The notes under the pieces are model-generated. The model worked only from the letters and a program-made list of their open reading frames with translations. It was not told the DNA's origin and made no database searches. 49,317 nt of DNA from Muribaculaceae bacterium (GTDB taxonomy: Bacteria; Bacteroidota; Bacteroidia; Bacteroidales; Muribaculaceae): assembly GCA_029062005.1 (NCBI GenBank), contig JAIDQZ010000117.1, positions 1-49,317 on the forward strand, given 5' to 3'. Shown here piece by piece: positions 35,803 to 43,817 of the stretch (position 1 is its first letter; every line of letters begins with the position of its first letter). The position numbers were made by a program, and so were the translations under genes.

Positions 35803-35967
35803 ATAAAAAAATACGTAAGTGACTTATCTAATTAAGATGATAAAATAAACTGGACTAAATAACTATCTTGTATATGATCATATACGAATTGTGTAAAATT
35901 CAGCGTTATAGAAAAGTTGCGGCATTTCGCATGTGAAGGTTTGTATAAGTAATAACGGTTTGAAATT

Positions 35968-37464
35968 ATGATAAAGGTATATATTCGGATTCTGTTGATA
36001 ATGGCAGCCGCGATGTATCTTATCGGGTGCCAGGGTACCAAGGTGCCTGCAGATGGTGTGGAGAATACGGGTGCACAGCCTGTGATCATACCCGACTATG
36101 TGGATATTGTGATCCCTCCCAATATTGCTCCGATGAATTTCGAGGTCGATATGGAGGGAGATGAATTTGTGGCGCGGGTGACGGGAGCGCACGGCAAGCC
36201 TATTGTGGCTTCCGGAAATCCAATACAGTGGAATATGGATGAATGGCGAGATCTTCTTGAGAATAACAGGGGGAAGGATCTGAACTACGAGATATTTGTA
36301 AGGAATGGCGATAAATGGAAGCTTTATGCCTTTACCAATCATGTGGCACTTGAGGATATAGATCAGTATATAAGCTATCGGCTGATAGAGCCTTCTTTCG
36401 TGCAGTATTCTGCCCTGACACTCAATCAGCGTGACCTCACTTCATTTGAAGAGACGGTAATATTCAACAATGCGGCACCTACCGATGAGCGCAGGGGCCA
36501 ATGCATGAATTGCCACGTGGTCCGCAACCATTACAGAGACAAGGCATCGCAGTTTCATGTCAGGAACAGAAACGGAGGCACAGTCATCATGGCGGGAGAT
36601 TCCGTGGTGAAGATCGATCTCAAGACCGACAGCACGATTTCGGCAGGCGTGTATCCCTCCTGGCATCCTACAGAAGATCTCATAGCATATTCCACCAACG
36701 ACACACAACAGAAATTCTTTTATTCCGGCGACCGCAAGATCGAGGTCTACGACAGGGCTTCCGATCTGATACTATATGATATGAAGACGCATCAGGTGCA
36801 GTCCATTGCCAACGACCCCTCACTTCTTGAGACATTTCCTTCGTGGAGTCCTGACGGCAGTAGGCTTTATTATTCCGTAGCCCGTTATCCCGGGGGAGTG
36901 ACGCCTGAAAATATCGAAAACCATTACCGGGATATACGTTATGATATAGTCTGTCGGGATTTCGACATGCATACCCGCAGGTTTTACGGGCCTGACACTG
37001 TGGTGAATGCCTCTGCTGCCGGAGAAAGCGCTCTGCTTCCGCGTGTTTCGCCAGACGGGAAATACCTGTTATACTGCAAGGCCCCATTCGGAACGTTCCA
37101 TATCTGGCATAAGGAAAGCGATCTTTGGATAAAGGATCTCACTACCGGTGAGGACCATGCGTTGTCGAATGCCAACAGCGATGACACGGACAGCTACCAT
37201 ACATGGTCGTCCAACGGCAGATGGATTGTCTTCAGCTCACGCCGTGACGACGGCAGCTATACCCGTCCGTATCTCGCATATATAGATGAAGGGGGACGCG
37301 ACTCAAAGGCATTTGTCGTGCCTCAGAAAACCCCGGCATATTATAGGGAACTGATGAAGTCATACAATGTGCCGGAATTTCTCGTGCAGCCGGTCACTGT
37401 GTCGCGCTCCGACATTATCCGGAGGGTGAACGCCCCTGCACGTCAGGTTGAATTCAAGAAATAA
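35968..37464 (+). CDS. TolB-like beta-propeller lipoprotein with CxxCH haem motif
   Basis: A 498-residue lipoprotein (YLIGC, Cys21). Residues about 60-165 form an unassigned domain; then C179-M-N-C-H183 appears in RGQCMNCHVVRNHYRD. From about 210 to 460 there are at least four WD40/PD40-like propeller repeats (WHPTEDLIAYSTN, WSPDGSRLYYS, VSPDGKYLLYCK, WSSNGRWIVFSS). The motif is a standard c-type haem site, so the protein may be a cytochrome-propeller hybrid. The function is unknown to me. It stands alone between GH31 and the convergent peptidase gene and ends at a bidirectional terminator. Confidence 0.7.
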   Translation: MIKVYIRILLIMAAAMYLIGCQGTKVPADGVENTGAQPVIIPDYVDIVIPPNIAPMNFEVDMEGDEFVARVTGAHGKPIVASGNPIQWNMDEWRDLLENNRGKDLNYEIFVRNGDKWKLYAFTNHVALEDIDQYISYRLIEPSFVQYSALTLNQRDLTSFEETVIFNNAAPTDERRGQCMNCHVVRNHYRDKASQFHVRNRNGGTVIMAGDSVVKIDLKTDSTISAGVYPSWHPTEDLIAYSTNDTQQKFFYSGDRKIEVYDRASDLILYDMKTHQVQSIANDPSLLETFPSWSPDGSRLYYSVARYPGGVTPENIENHYRDIRYDIVCRDFDMHTRRFYGPDTVVNASAAGESALLPRVSPDGKYLLYCKAPFGTFHIWHKESDLWIKDLTTGEDHALSNANSDDTDSYHTWSSNGRWIVFSSRRDDGSYTRPYLAYIDEGGRDSKAFVVPQKTPAYYRELMKSYNVPEFLVQPVTVSRSDIIRRVNAPARQVEFKK

Positions 37465-37475
37465 CTTGCTGTATG

Positions 37476-37523
37476 ATAACAAAGGAGGCGGAAAGTGTTA
37501 ACACTTTCCGCCTCCTTTGTTAT
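37476..37523. terminator. Perfect 48-bp palindromic bidirectional terminator
   Basis: The two 24-nt halves (37476-37499 and 37500-37523) are exact inverted repeats. The outer arms are AAC-AAAGG on one side and CCTTTGTT on the other, with a GC-rich middle (GGAGGCGG / CCGCCTCC). It starts 12 nt after one stop codon and ends 10 nt before the other, so it serves both convergent genes. Confidence 0.85.
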
Positions 37524-37532
37524 GGCTGACTG

Positions 37533-39662
37533 TCAATTCTTAGGTTCGATTCCCATATTTTCGAATATAAAGGAATAGATGTCGGTGTATTCATCAATGA
37601 TCTTGGCGATAGGCTTGCCCGCTCCATGTCCGGCTTTGCTGTCGATGCGTATGAGTTTTGGCGCATCGCCGGTGTCGGATGCCTGAAGAGTAGCGGCATA
37701 TTTGAATGAGTGTGCGGGTACGACCCTGTCGTCATGGTCGGCTGTTGTCACTAATATTGCCGGATAAGGCGTGCCGTCGTTCTTTATATTGTGGATTGGG
37801 GAGTAGGAGAGAAGATAATTCGCCATTTCGGGAGAGTCATCGGATGTGCCGTAGTCATGAGCCCAGTTCCATCCGATGGTGAAGAGATGATAGCGCATCA
37901 TGTCCATGACGCCTACGCGCGGAATCGCTACCTTGAATAGATCCGGACGCATGTTTGTCACTGCTCCCACAAGAAGTCCGCCGTTGCTTCCACCCTCGAT
38001 GGCAAGCAGGTCTTTTTGTGTCCATCCTTCATCGATCATATACTCGGCGGCGGCGATAAAATCTTCGAATACATTCTTCTTGTCAAGCTTTGTGCCGGCA
38101 AGATGCCAGTCTTCTCCATATTCTCCGCCTCCGCGCAGATTCGCCTGTGCATAGATGCCTCCGTTTTCAAGCCAGAAAAGACGGTTGGCTGAAAATCCGG
38201 GATTAAGTGTTACGTTGAATCCGCCGTAGCCGTAAAGATACACAGGATTCTTGCCGTTTTTCTTAAGTCCTTTCTTATAAGTTATGAACATCGGTATCAT
38301 GGTGCCGTCGGATGAAGGATAGAATACCTGTTCGGTGACGTAGTCATCAGGATTGAATTCAGGAAGTTCAGTGCTTCGGAAAAGCCTGCTGTCGCCGGTG
38401 GCGGCATTGTATGCCATGATCTGCGAGGGTGTGGTGAACGAAGAGAATGCGTAGAAAGTCTCCGTGTCATCCGGATTAGTTGAAAACGCGAGTGTTCCAT
38501 AGCCTGGGAGTGTGATTTCACGCTCCTTTGTGCCGTCCTGATTATACACATATGCATGGTGCGATGCGTCCTTGTCGTAGGTAAGGATAAGCTTATCGCC
38601 TGCGAAGCGAGCGTCAACGAGCACCGCCGTGTTGTTTTCCTGCACAAGATCCTGCCAGTTCTTACGCTCCGGTGTCTTTATGTCTGCTGTCACAAGTCTG
38701 TATTTTGGAGCATCAGCCGAAGTGAAGATATAGAGCTTTCCGTCGCGGGCATCAATGACGCTTATGTCGTTGTCCTGTGATTCTTCTACCGTAATCCACT
38801 TTGATGCGGGATTAGTGAGGTCTTTGATATATAGGGAGTTCCCGTTTCCTGCCCCTCCACCCATCACAATGAGTGTAGATTCGTCGTCGGTGATGTCTAC
38901 GCTGTGGAAATGTAGGGGTTCGTTGCGGTTTTCATATATGACCTTGTCGGAGCTTTGAGGAGTTCCGATCTTGTGATAGTACACTTTGTGATATTCGTTG
39001 GCGTTGGAATATTCCTTGCCTTTTTCAGGCCTGTCATAAGCACTGTAGTAGAACCCGTCGCCATGCCATGCCGCGCCGGTGAATTTCGCCCATTCTATGT
39101 GGTCGTCGAGAAGTTTGCCTGTGGCTGTATCCATTACGTATATCTCAGTCCAGTCGCTGCCGCTGCGTGAGATCGTATAGGCTGTATATTTACCGTCGTG
39201 TGACTGATAGACTCCTGTCAGGGCAACCGTGCCGTCGTCTGAAAGTGTGTTAGGGTCGAGAAAGACTTCCCCATCGCCGTCAGGAGTGTCCGAGCGGTAT
39301 AGGACAGATTGGTTTTTCAGGCCGTCGTTTTTGAAGAAGTAATATTTCCCATCGGCTTTCTTCGCCGGAAGTCCGATTTTAGGGTAATTGTTAAGCTGCT
39401 CGATTCTGTCGCGGATTTTCCCTCTGAACGGTATTTTTGAGAGGTATTCCTGAGTGACTGCATTTTCAGCCTCTACCCATGCGAGGGTTTCGGCAGCTGT
39501 GTCGTTTTCTAAAGGACGGTAGGGATCGTTGACTTCAATTCCGTAGTAATTGTCGATCGTTCCGTCGGAAGGTGCCTCCGGATAGTTGATGTTGTTGTTC
39601 TGTTTGGAGCATGATGCTATGGCGAGTCCCATAAGCGCAATGATTGTGGATTTGCGTTTCAT
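37533..39662 (-). CDS. Prolyl oligopeptidase-family serine peptidase (S9), lipoprotein
   Basis: Envelope peptidase of 709 residues that cuts short peptides after proline. Lipobox IASCSKQ (Cys18), seven-bladed propeller (about 80-420), and C-terminal alpha/beta-hydrolase with catalytic Ser in EGGSNGGLLVG, Asp in TADHDDRVVP and His in SKAGHGAGK. I use the ATG at 39662 (MKRKSTIIALMGLAIASC). The frame continues nine codons further to a TTG, but the promoter -7 box lies at 39687-39694, so that codon would not be transcribed. Convergent with the propeller lipoprotein. Confidence 0.93.
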   Translation of the reverse strand: MKRKSTIIALMGLAIASCSKQNNNINYPEAPSDGTIDNYYGIEVNDPYRPLENDTAAETLAWVEAENAVTQEYLSKIPFRGKIRDRIEQLNNYPKIGLPAKKADGKYYFFKNDGLKNQSVLYRSDTPDGDGEVFLDPNTLSDDGTVALTGVYQSHDGKYTAYTISRSGSDWTEIYVMDTATGKLLDDHIEWAKFTGAAWHGDGFYYSAYDRPEKGKEYSNANEYHKVYYHKIGTPQSSDKVIYENRNEPLHFHSVDITDDESTLIVMGGGAGNGNSLYIKDLTNPASKWITVEESQDNDISVIDARDGKLYIFTSADAPKYRLVTADIKTPERKNWQDLVQENNTAVLVDARFAGDKLILTYDKDASHHAYVYNQDGTKEREITLPGYGTLAFSTNPDDTETFYAFSSFTTPSQIMAYNAATGDSRLFRSTELPEFNPDDYVTEQVFYPSSDGTMIPMFITYKKGLKKNGKNPVYLYGYGGFNVTLNPGFSANRLFWLENGGIYAQANLRGGGEYGEDWHLAGTKLDKKNVFEDFIAAAEYMIDEGWTQKDLLAIEGGSNGGLLVGAVTNMRPDLFKVAIPRVGVMDMMRYHLFTIGWNWAHDYGTSDDSPEMANYLLSYSPIHNIKNDGTPYPAILVTTADHDDRVVPAHSFKYAATLQASDTGDAPKLIRIDSKAGHGAGKPIAKIIDEYTDIYSFIFENMGIEPKN

Positions 39663-39686
39663 ATCGTCAGTTGTGTCTTTTGAATG

Positions 39687-39718
39687 CAAAATTAAGAAAA
39701 ATAACCCGGTTTAACAAA
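39687..39718 (-). promoter_or_regulatory. Promoter of the prolyl oligopeptidase gene
   Basis: TTTG (39715-39718), 20 nt, TAATTTTG (39687-39694) on the minus strand. Transcription starts near 39682, giving a leader of about 20 nt, and rules out the longer TTG start. Confidence 0.75.
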
Positions 39719-39737
39719 TGAATATCATGTAAAAAGG

Positions 39738-41171
39738 TTATTTCCCGTTGTCCATAAGAGTGTTGATGACCGCAAGCACGTTACGGAATTCAGGGGATGT
39801 CGCGATTAGTGCCGGATCTTCGATATATCTGTTCATGTTCTCCGCCCATTCACGGTGGAACATGGTGGAGCGGAGAATTTCGTTGTATCGCCTGGCAAGT
39901 CGTATCTCTCCGTTCATCAGTGCATCCTTTACCATATATTTCAGGAAGAAAACCCGCTTGCCGTATTGTACGGTATGCTCCATCGCCCATCTGTAAGATT
40001 CGTTGAAGCGTGCCATATTATAATATACCGGTACATTTACGAATGCAGTCATGGTAAAGGGCTCTGAATGGCGGGCGTCTGTTCTCTTTGGTGTATATGC
40101 CGACATGTCTTCCTGCGGCTGCCATAGATTTGCCAACGCGAGATTCTTGAGCATGCGCATGGTGTAGTTTGGCGGTTCCTTGATCCTCGACATTATCCCC
40201 AGAATCCCTTCCCAGTCGTTTTTGTCAAGATATTGAAGCATCAGGACCGTGGCTCGCAGCTGCTCGCTTTTATGTTCTGAAGTGCATCCCCACCATATGC
40301 CGCAGCAGAAGGCTGCGAGACTTAGCCATCTGGCGACTTTATTGTTTTTAAGCAATGACCTTCCGTTTATTAGCGAGAACAGCAGAAATACGGCTGTGGA
40401 TACGATGAAAGGCATCCATAGATATTTATCGTAGCTTTCCATCATCAGGTCGGGAAGCCCTTTCAGATAAAGGTAGTCATTGTCTACTGTATTGCCTTGA
40501 AAATATGTGTAATATAGAGGTGGCACGACGATTAGAAGTGCGACCGTAATTAAGATTGTGGCATAATTGATATAGGATTTCTCCTTTATGGCGGGGCGGA
40601 GTGCCGAAATTGAGCAAAGGACAGCACCCAATAGTGCGAAATATCCCGCTATGAAATAGCATATTACGCAAAAACATGAAATTGTCGTCGCGATCACCGG
40701 GCTATGTGAGTTCAGCTTGTAGAGAAGAATCGCCCCGGCAGTGAAGATGAAGCCGAGTGTATTTGAAAAGATATAGCCTGTGGTCTTCATCGAGATCCAG
40801 GCTTCATCAATCTGAACCACTGACACCAGGAGGGCAAAAGGCACAAGGAAAGCCAATGGCGCCGCATGGCAGGAAAGACGGAATGCCTTGCGTATCAGAA
40901 ATGCCAGAAGCAGCCATAGGATGATGAGTGCCGTAGAGCCAAGCCACGGATGATACATAAGCTGTGTCAGCCATGCTCCTGCATATCGCAGAAGTCCCCC
41001 GGGATAATAAAGAAACTGTCGGAAGAACAGTTGTGTAGGTTCAAAGAGCGACATTTCGTCATACCAGGGCAGCATGAATCCGTTTTTAACGGCAAGTATC
41101 CAGTAGCAGAACGCTATGAATGCCACATTGACTATTATATTGAAGGAGATAATCCGATTAAAAGATTTCAT
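39738..41171 (-). CDS. DUF6057-like polytopic membrane protein
   Basis: A 477-residue integral membrane protein with about 10-11 hydrophobic helices in residues 1-295 and a soluble, helical C-terminal part (about 300-477, TPR-like: YNMARFNESYRWAMEH, RLARRYNEIL). It resembles Bacteroidales proteins of the uncharacterised DUF6057 type; I cannot assign a function. It has its own promoter at 41252-41283 with a leader of about 75 nt. The downstream gene is a separately promoted peptidase on the same strand. Confidence 0.65.
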   Translation of the reverse strand: MKSFNRIISFNIIVNVAFIAFCYWILAVKNGFMLPWYDEMSLFEPTQLFFRQFLYYPGGLLRYAGAWLTQLMYHPWLGSTALIILWLLLAFLIRKAFRLSCHAAPLAFLVPFALLVSVVQIDEAWISMKTTGYIFSNTLGFIFTAGAILLYKLNSHSPVIATTISCFCVICYFIAGYFALLGAVLCSISALRPAIKEKSYINYATILITVALLIVVPPLYYTYFQGNTVDNDYLYLKGLPDLMMESYDKYLWMPFIVSTAVFLLFSLINGRSLLKNNKVARWLSLAAFCCGIWWGCTSEHKSEQLRATVLMLQYLDKNDWEGILGIMSRIKEPPNYTMRMLKNLALANLWQPQEDMSAYTPKRTDARHSEPFTMTAFVNVPVYYNMARFNESYRWAMEHTVQYGKRVFFLKYMVKDALMNGEIRLARRYNEILRSTMFHREWAENMNRYIEDPALIATSPEFRNVLAVINTLMDNGK

Positions 41172-41251
41172 TTGCTTTTCAGTTCATGTACGGAAGAATG
41201 CAATGATGCGGAAGAGTGCTCATTTTTAAATGAATACTGGAATCGTCCGCA

Positions 41252-41283
41252 CAAAGATACGAAAGAATCAGCATATATGCAAA
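41252..41283 (-). promoter_or_regulatory. Promoter of the DUF6057-like gene
   Basis: TTTG (41280-41283), 20 nt, TATCTTTG (41252-41259) on the minus strand, a near-perfect consensus. Confidence 0.75.
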
Positions 41284-41313
41284 TAGGCAGGCATATGCCT
41301 TATCTGAAAAAAG

Positions 41314-41351
41314 CAGTAAAGGCATGCTTGTACTTCAGCATGCCTTTACTG
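41314..41351 (-). terminator. Terminator of the three-gene secreted-protein operon
   Basis: Perfect 15-bp stem (CAGTAAAGGCATGCT / AGCATGCCTTTACTG) with an 8-nt loop. On the minus strand it is followed by a T-rich run (plus-strand GAAAAAAG just before it). It lies 27 nt after the last stop codon and ends about 30 nt before the next promoter. Confidence 0.85.
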
Positions 41352-41377
41352 ATATTTATTGTTTATTGTGAATGTCG

Positions 41378-42973
41378 TCAGAATACGCGCTTGATGGTCT
41401 TTGAACCCTTGTCGACGATATAAATGTGACCTTTTATGGTTTTATCCACAGGCAGTCCGTTGAGATCAAAGATTCTTTCTGATCTTTCATTGTCTCCGGG
41501 CAGCTGCTCGATTCCGTCATGTTCAGGATTGTTGAATTCTACCAGACCGGAATAGTAGGGATCTTCCTCTCCGGGCACACGGTGAAGGGATATATAGCCT
41601 ATCTTGTCAAAATCCTCAATCGGGATATAGATGGTATGCAGCACTGTTTCTCCGGGATTCTCAATGTCGGGAACGTCGCAGTTGAACGGCACCTCTACCA
41701 TGTCATGCTTAAGTCCTTCGAACAGATATGGCTCAAACGTGTACAGTTCGTCATTTATATATAGTGACCAGTATATCTCGTCCTTCGGAATTATGTAATT
41801 GTCGATACTGATGTTGGGAAGATAGAATTTGAAGCCAATGCAGTTGCCGCTTAGACCATAAGGCTGATATGATATCGGTGCGATATCCTGAGGCACCGGA
41901 CTGTGTTCTGCCTTATCGGGATGAATCAACGGGCAACGATATGCGTACATATAGTGCAGATAACGGTCGTTGTCGTTAATGATAATGGTCTGACCTGTCT
42001 TCATGGTCTTGGTCTCGGCATCATATTCCATCACAAATTTGTCTGAAAGCTCATAAGCCCATACATACTTGCTGTCGGGATAAGCCATGGCTCCGAAGAA
42101 GAATCCCATCATGTTGTAGCCGGGAACCTCTCCAAGATATTGTCCGTTCTCAAATGTAACCTTGTTGCCGTCGAGAGTACCTTTTACCCATGAGTCAGGA
42201 CAACTCTGGCAGACACCACGAAGATACACATCATTGCCGTCGAATCCGACACCGATTTTAAATCCGCTGTAGTTGCTGATCATAAGCATTTCTTCAGTGA
42301 CGAGTCCTGCTGGCGGAGTAACAGTCTCATACAGGTTAGGCTTATATGCGCAGTCCCAGTCGGCATAGCCTTGCCATAGACCTTGATTGTTGGTGATGCC
42401 TACAGCCCATTCTCCTCCTGATTTTTCCATCTCGATGGTGCCGTCTTCAAGTATACTGTAGACTACTTCTCGTTCGGCAGAAGGCCAATAGGTGCCTTCG
42501 TTCTCGTTTACCAGTTCACGTTCGAGACGGTCTACATAATAATCGTAGATGTTACCGTCGCGTTTTTCGATCAGCACTGGCTGAGGAAATGTCACTGTAA
42601 TCTTGTTGTCTTTCAGTGTGCCTTCCACATACGCCTCTGTCGGAAAGCGGGGAATGATATTGTAGATATACACCTTGCCATCGTCAGAATAGACAATGTT
42701 GGTAGGAATATCTGAAAAGACGTCGAGTGCAGGCACAATACCCATGAAATAGAAATAACCGTTGCCCGATTCCAGATAGTTGGTTTTCTTTCCCTGGGGG
42801 TTGAGGATGAGGTCGGGCAGATCTTTGCCCGCTTTTGCCGGGGCTTTGATCATGCGGCTTCCTGAAGCATCGAGCGGGTTTATTGCACGTGCAGGATCTT
42901 TTGAATCGAACTGCGCGTATCCGGCAATGATGCCTGATAAAAGCGCTATGGAGGTAATGATTGATTTTTTCAT
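41378..42973 (-). CDS. Secreted protein of unknown function with Bacteroidales C-terminal tail
   Basis: A 531-residue exported protein (signal peptide to GYAQ, residue 21). The body is beta-rich, acidic and Tyr/Gly-rich with no recognised catalytic motif. The C-terminus (RIFDLNGLPVDKTIKGHIY, then IVDKGSKTIKRVF) matches the short Ig-like tail pattern common in secreted Bacteroidales proteins and related to type IX secretion tails. It lies 13 nt after the next gene upstream, so the two are co-transcribed. I do not recognise a family. Confidence 0.7.
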   Translation of the reverse strand: MKKSIITSIALLSGIIAGYAQFDSKDPARAINPLDASGSRMIKAPAKAGKDLPDLILNPQGKKTNYLESGNGYFYFMGIVPALDVFSDIPTNIVYSDDGKVYIYNIIPRFPTEAYVEGTLKDNKITVTFPQPVLIEKRDGNIYDYYVDRLERELVNENEGTYWPSAEREVVYSILEDGTIEMEKSGGEWAVGITNNQGLWQGYADWDCAYKPNLYETVTPPAGLVTEEMLMISNYSGFKIGVGFDGNDVYLRGVCQSCPDSWVKGTLDGNKVTFENGQYLGEVPGYNMMGFFFGAMAYPDSKYVWAYELSDKFVMEYDAETKTMKTGQTIIINDNDRYLHYMYAYRCPLIHPDKAEHSPVPQDIAPISYQPYGLSGNCIGFKFYLPNISIDNYIIPKDEIYWSLYINDELYTFEPYLFEGLKHDMVEVPFNCDVPDIENPGETVLHTIYIPIEDFDKIGYISLHRVPGEEDPYYSGLVEFNNPEHDGIEQLPGDNERSERIFDLNGLPVDKTIKGHIYIVDKGSKTIKRVF

Positions 42974-42986
42974 TGGGTGATTGGTT

Positions 42987-43748
42987 TTATTTACGTATGG
43001 ATACAGTCTTTCCGTTGACTACGTAAATACCGTTGTTGAGTGATTTCACATCATCAGACGAAGCGTTTTCCAGCATTTTGGTTCCGTTGATGCTGTATAC
43101 TGTCACTCTGTCGCTGGTTTCCGTTATCTCTACAGATGAATTTTTAAGGGTGTTTATGCCGACACAGTTGAAGAAGAACTGCTGGCTGCTTTTCCCGTCG
43201 AACTGTTTGTCTCCGATTGTGAAGGTGACCGACTGGCAGCCTTCTTCGTTATTGCATGTCCAGACATAAGGCACTGCGGGAATCTTGGCAGATGCCTCTA
43301 CATCGGTGTCGCCACCGTTGCATACGATTGTGCCGGCATCGGTCGTGACATTTCCGTATTTGAAGCAGTCAGGCATCAGCGAGATCTCGATCGACTTGAG
43401 TGTCTCCCCTTCAGGAGCAGTTACCGTAAACTCGTTGTTGGCAAATACGCGCCACTGTGGTTCGTATGGCCCGTCGGCAAGCATATACATAGGATCCCTT
43501 GGCGGCATCATCATTGCACCTTCCGGATCGACCCAGTCTTCGGGGTAGATCTTGAAGCTGATACGGTATCCTTCGTATTCCACCCATTCTATCGGCATGA
43601 CGCGGTCATCGCCCGGCTCATAAGATCCGGAAAAGGTGAATCCGTCTTTGCCGAAGAGGTCTGCTGAAATTTTTACGGAGTCTGCCGCATTGGATTGCAT
43701 GGATACCGCAAATGCAGCTGCCATTGCGAGAAAGTAGATTTTCTTCAT
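42987..43748 (-). CDS. Secreted protein of unknown function with C-terminal tail
   Basis: A 253-residue exported protein (signal to SNAAD, about residue 22). It is beta-rich, with a paired-Cys segment and the tail TVYSINGTKMLENASSDDV ... LNNGIYVVNGKTVSIRK, the common Bacteroidales C-terminal tail. It is the middle gene of a three-gene unit (69 nt after the WCGNC protein, 13 nt before the 531-residue protein). No enzyme motif is visible. Confidence 0.7.
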   Translation of the reverse strand: MKKIYFLAMAAAFAVSMQSNAADSVKISADLFGKDGFTFSGSYEPGDDRVMPIEWVEYEGYRISFKIYPEDWVDPEGAMMMPPRDPMYMLADGPYEPQWRVFANNEFTVTAPEGETLKSIEISLMPDCFKYGNVTTDAGTIVCNGGDTDVEASAKIPAVPYVWTCNNEEGCQSVTFTIGDKQFDGKSSQQFFFNCVGINTLKNSSVEITETSDRVTVYSINGTKMLENASSDDVKSLNNGIYVVNGKTVSIRK

Positions 43749-43817
43749 ATCAATCTGGTTAAAAGTTATAAAATAGATATCTGATTGTCAGTACTAAGAA
43801 AAGTTCCGTATGGAATG

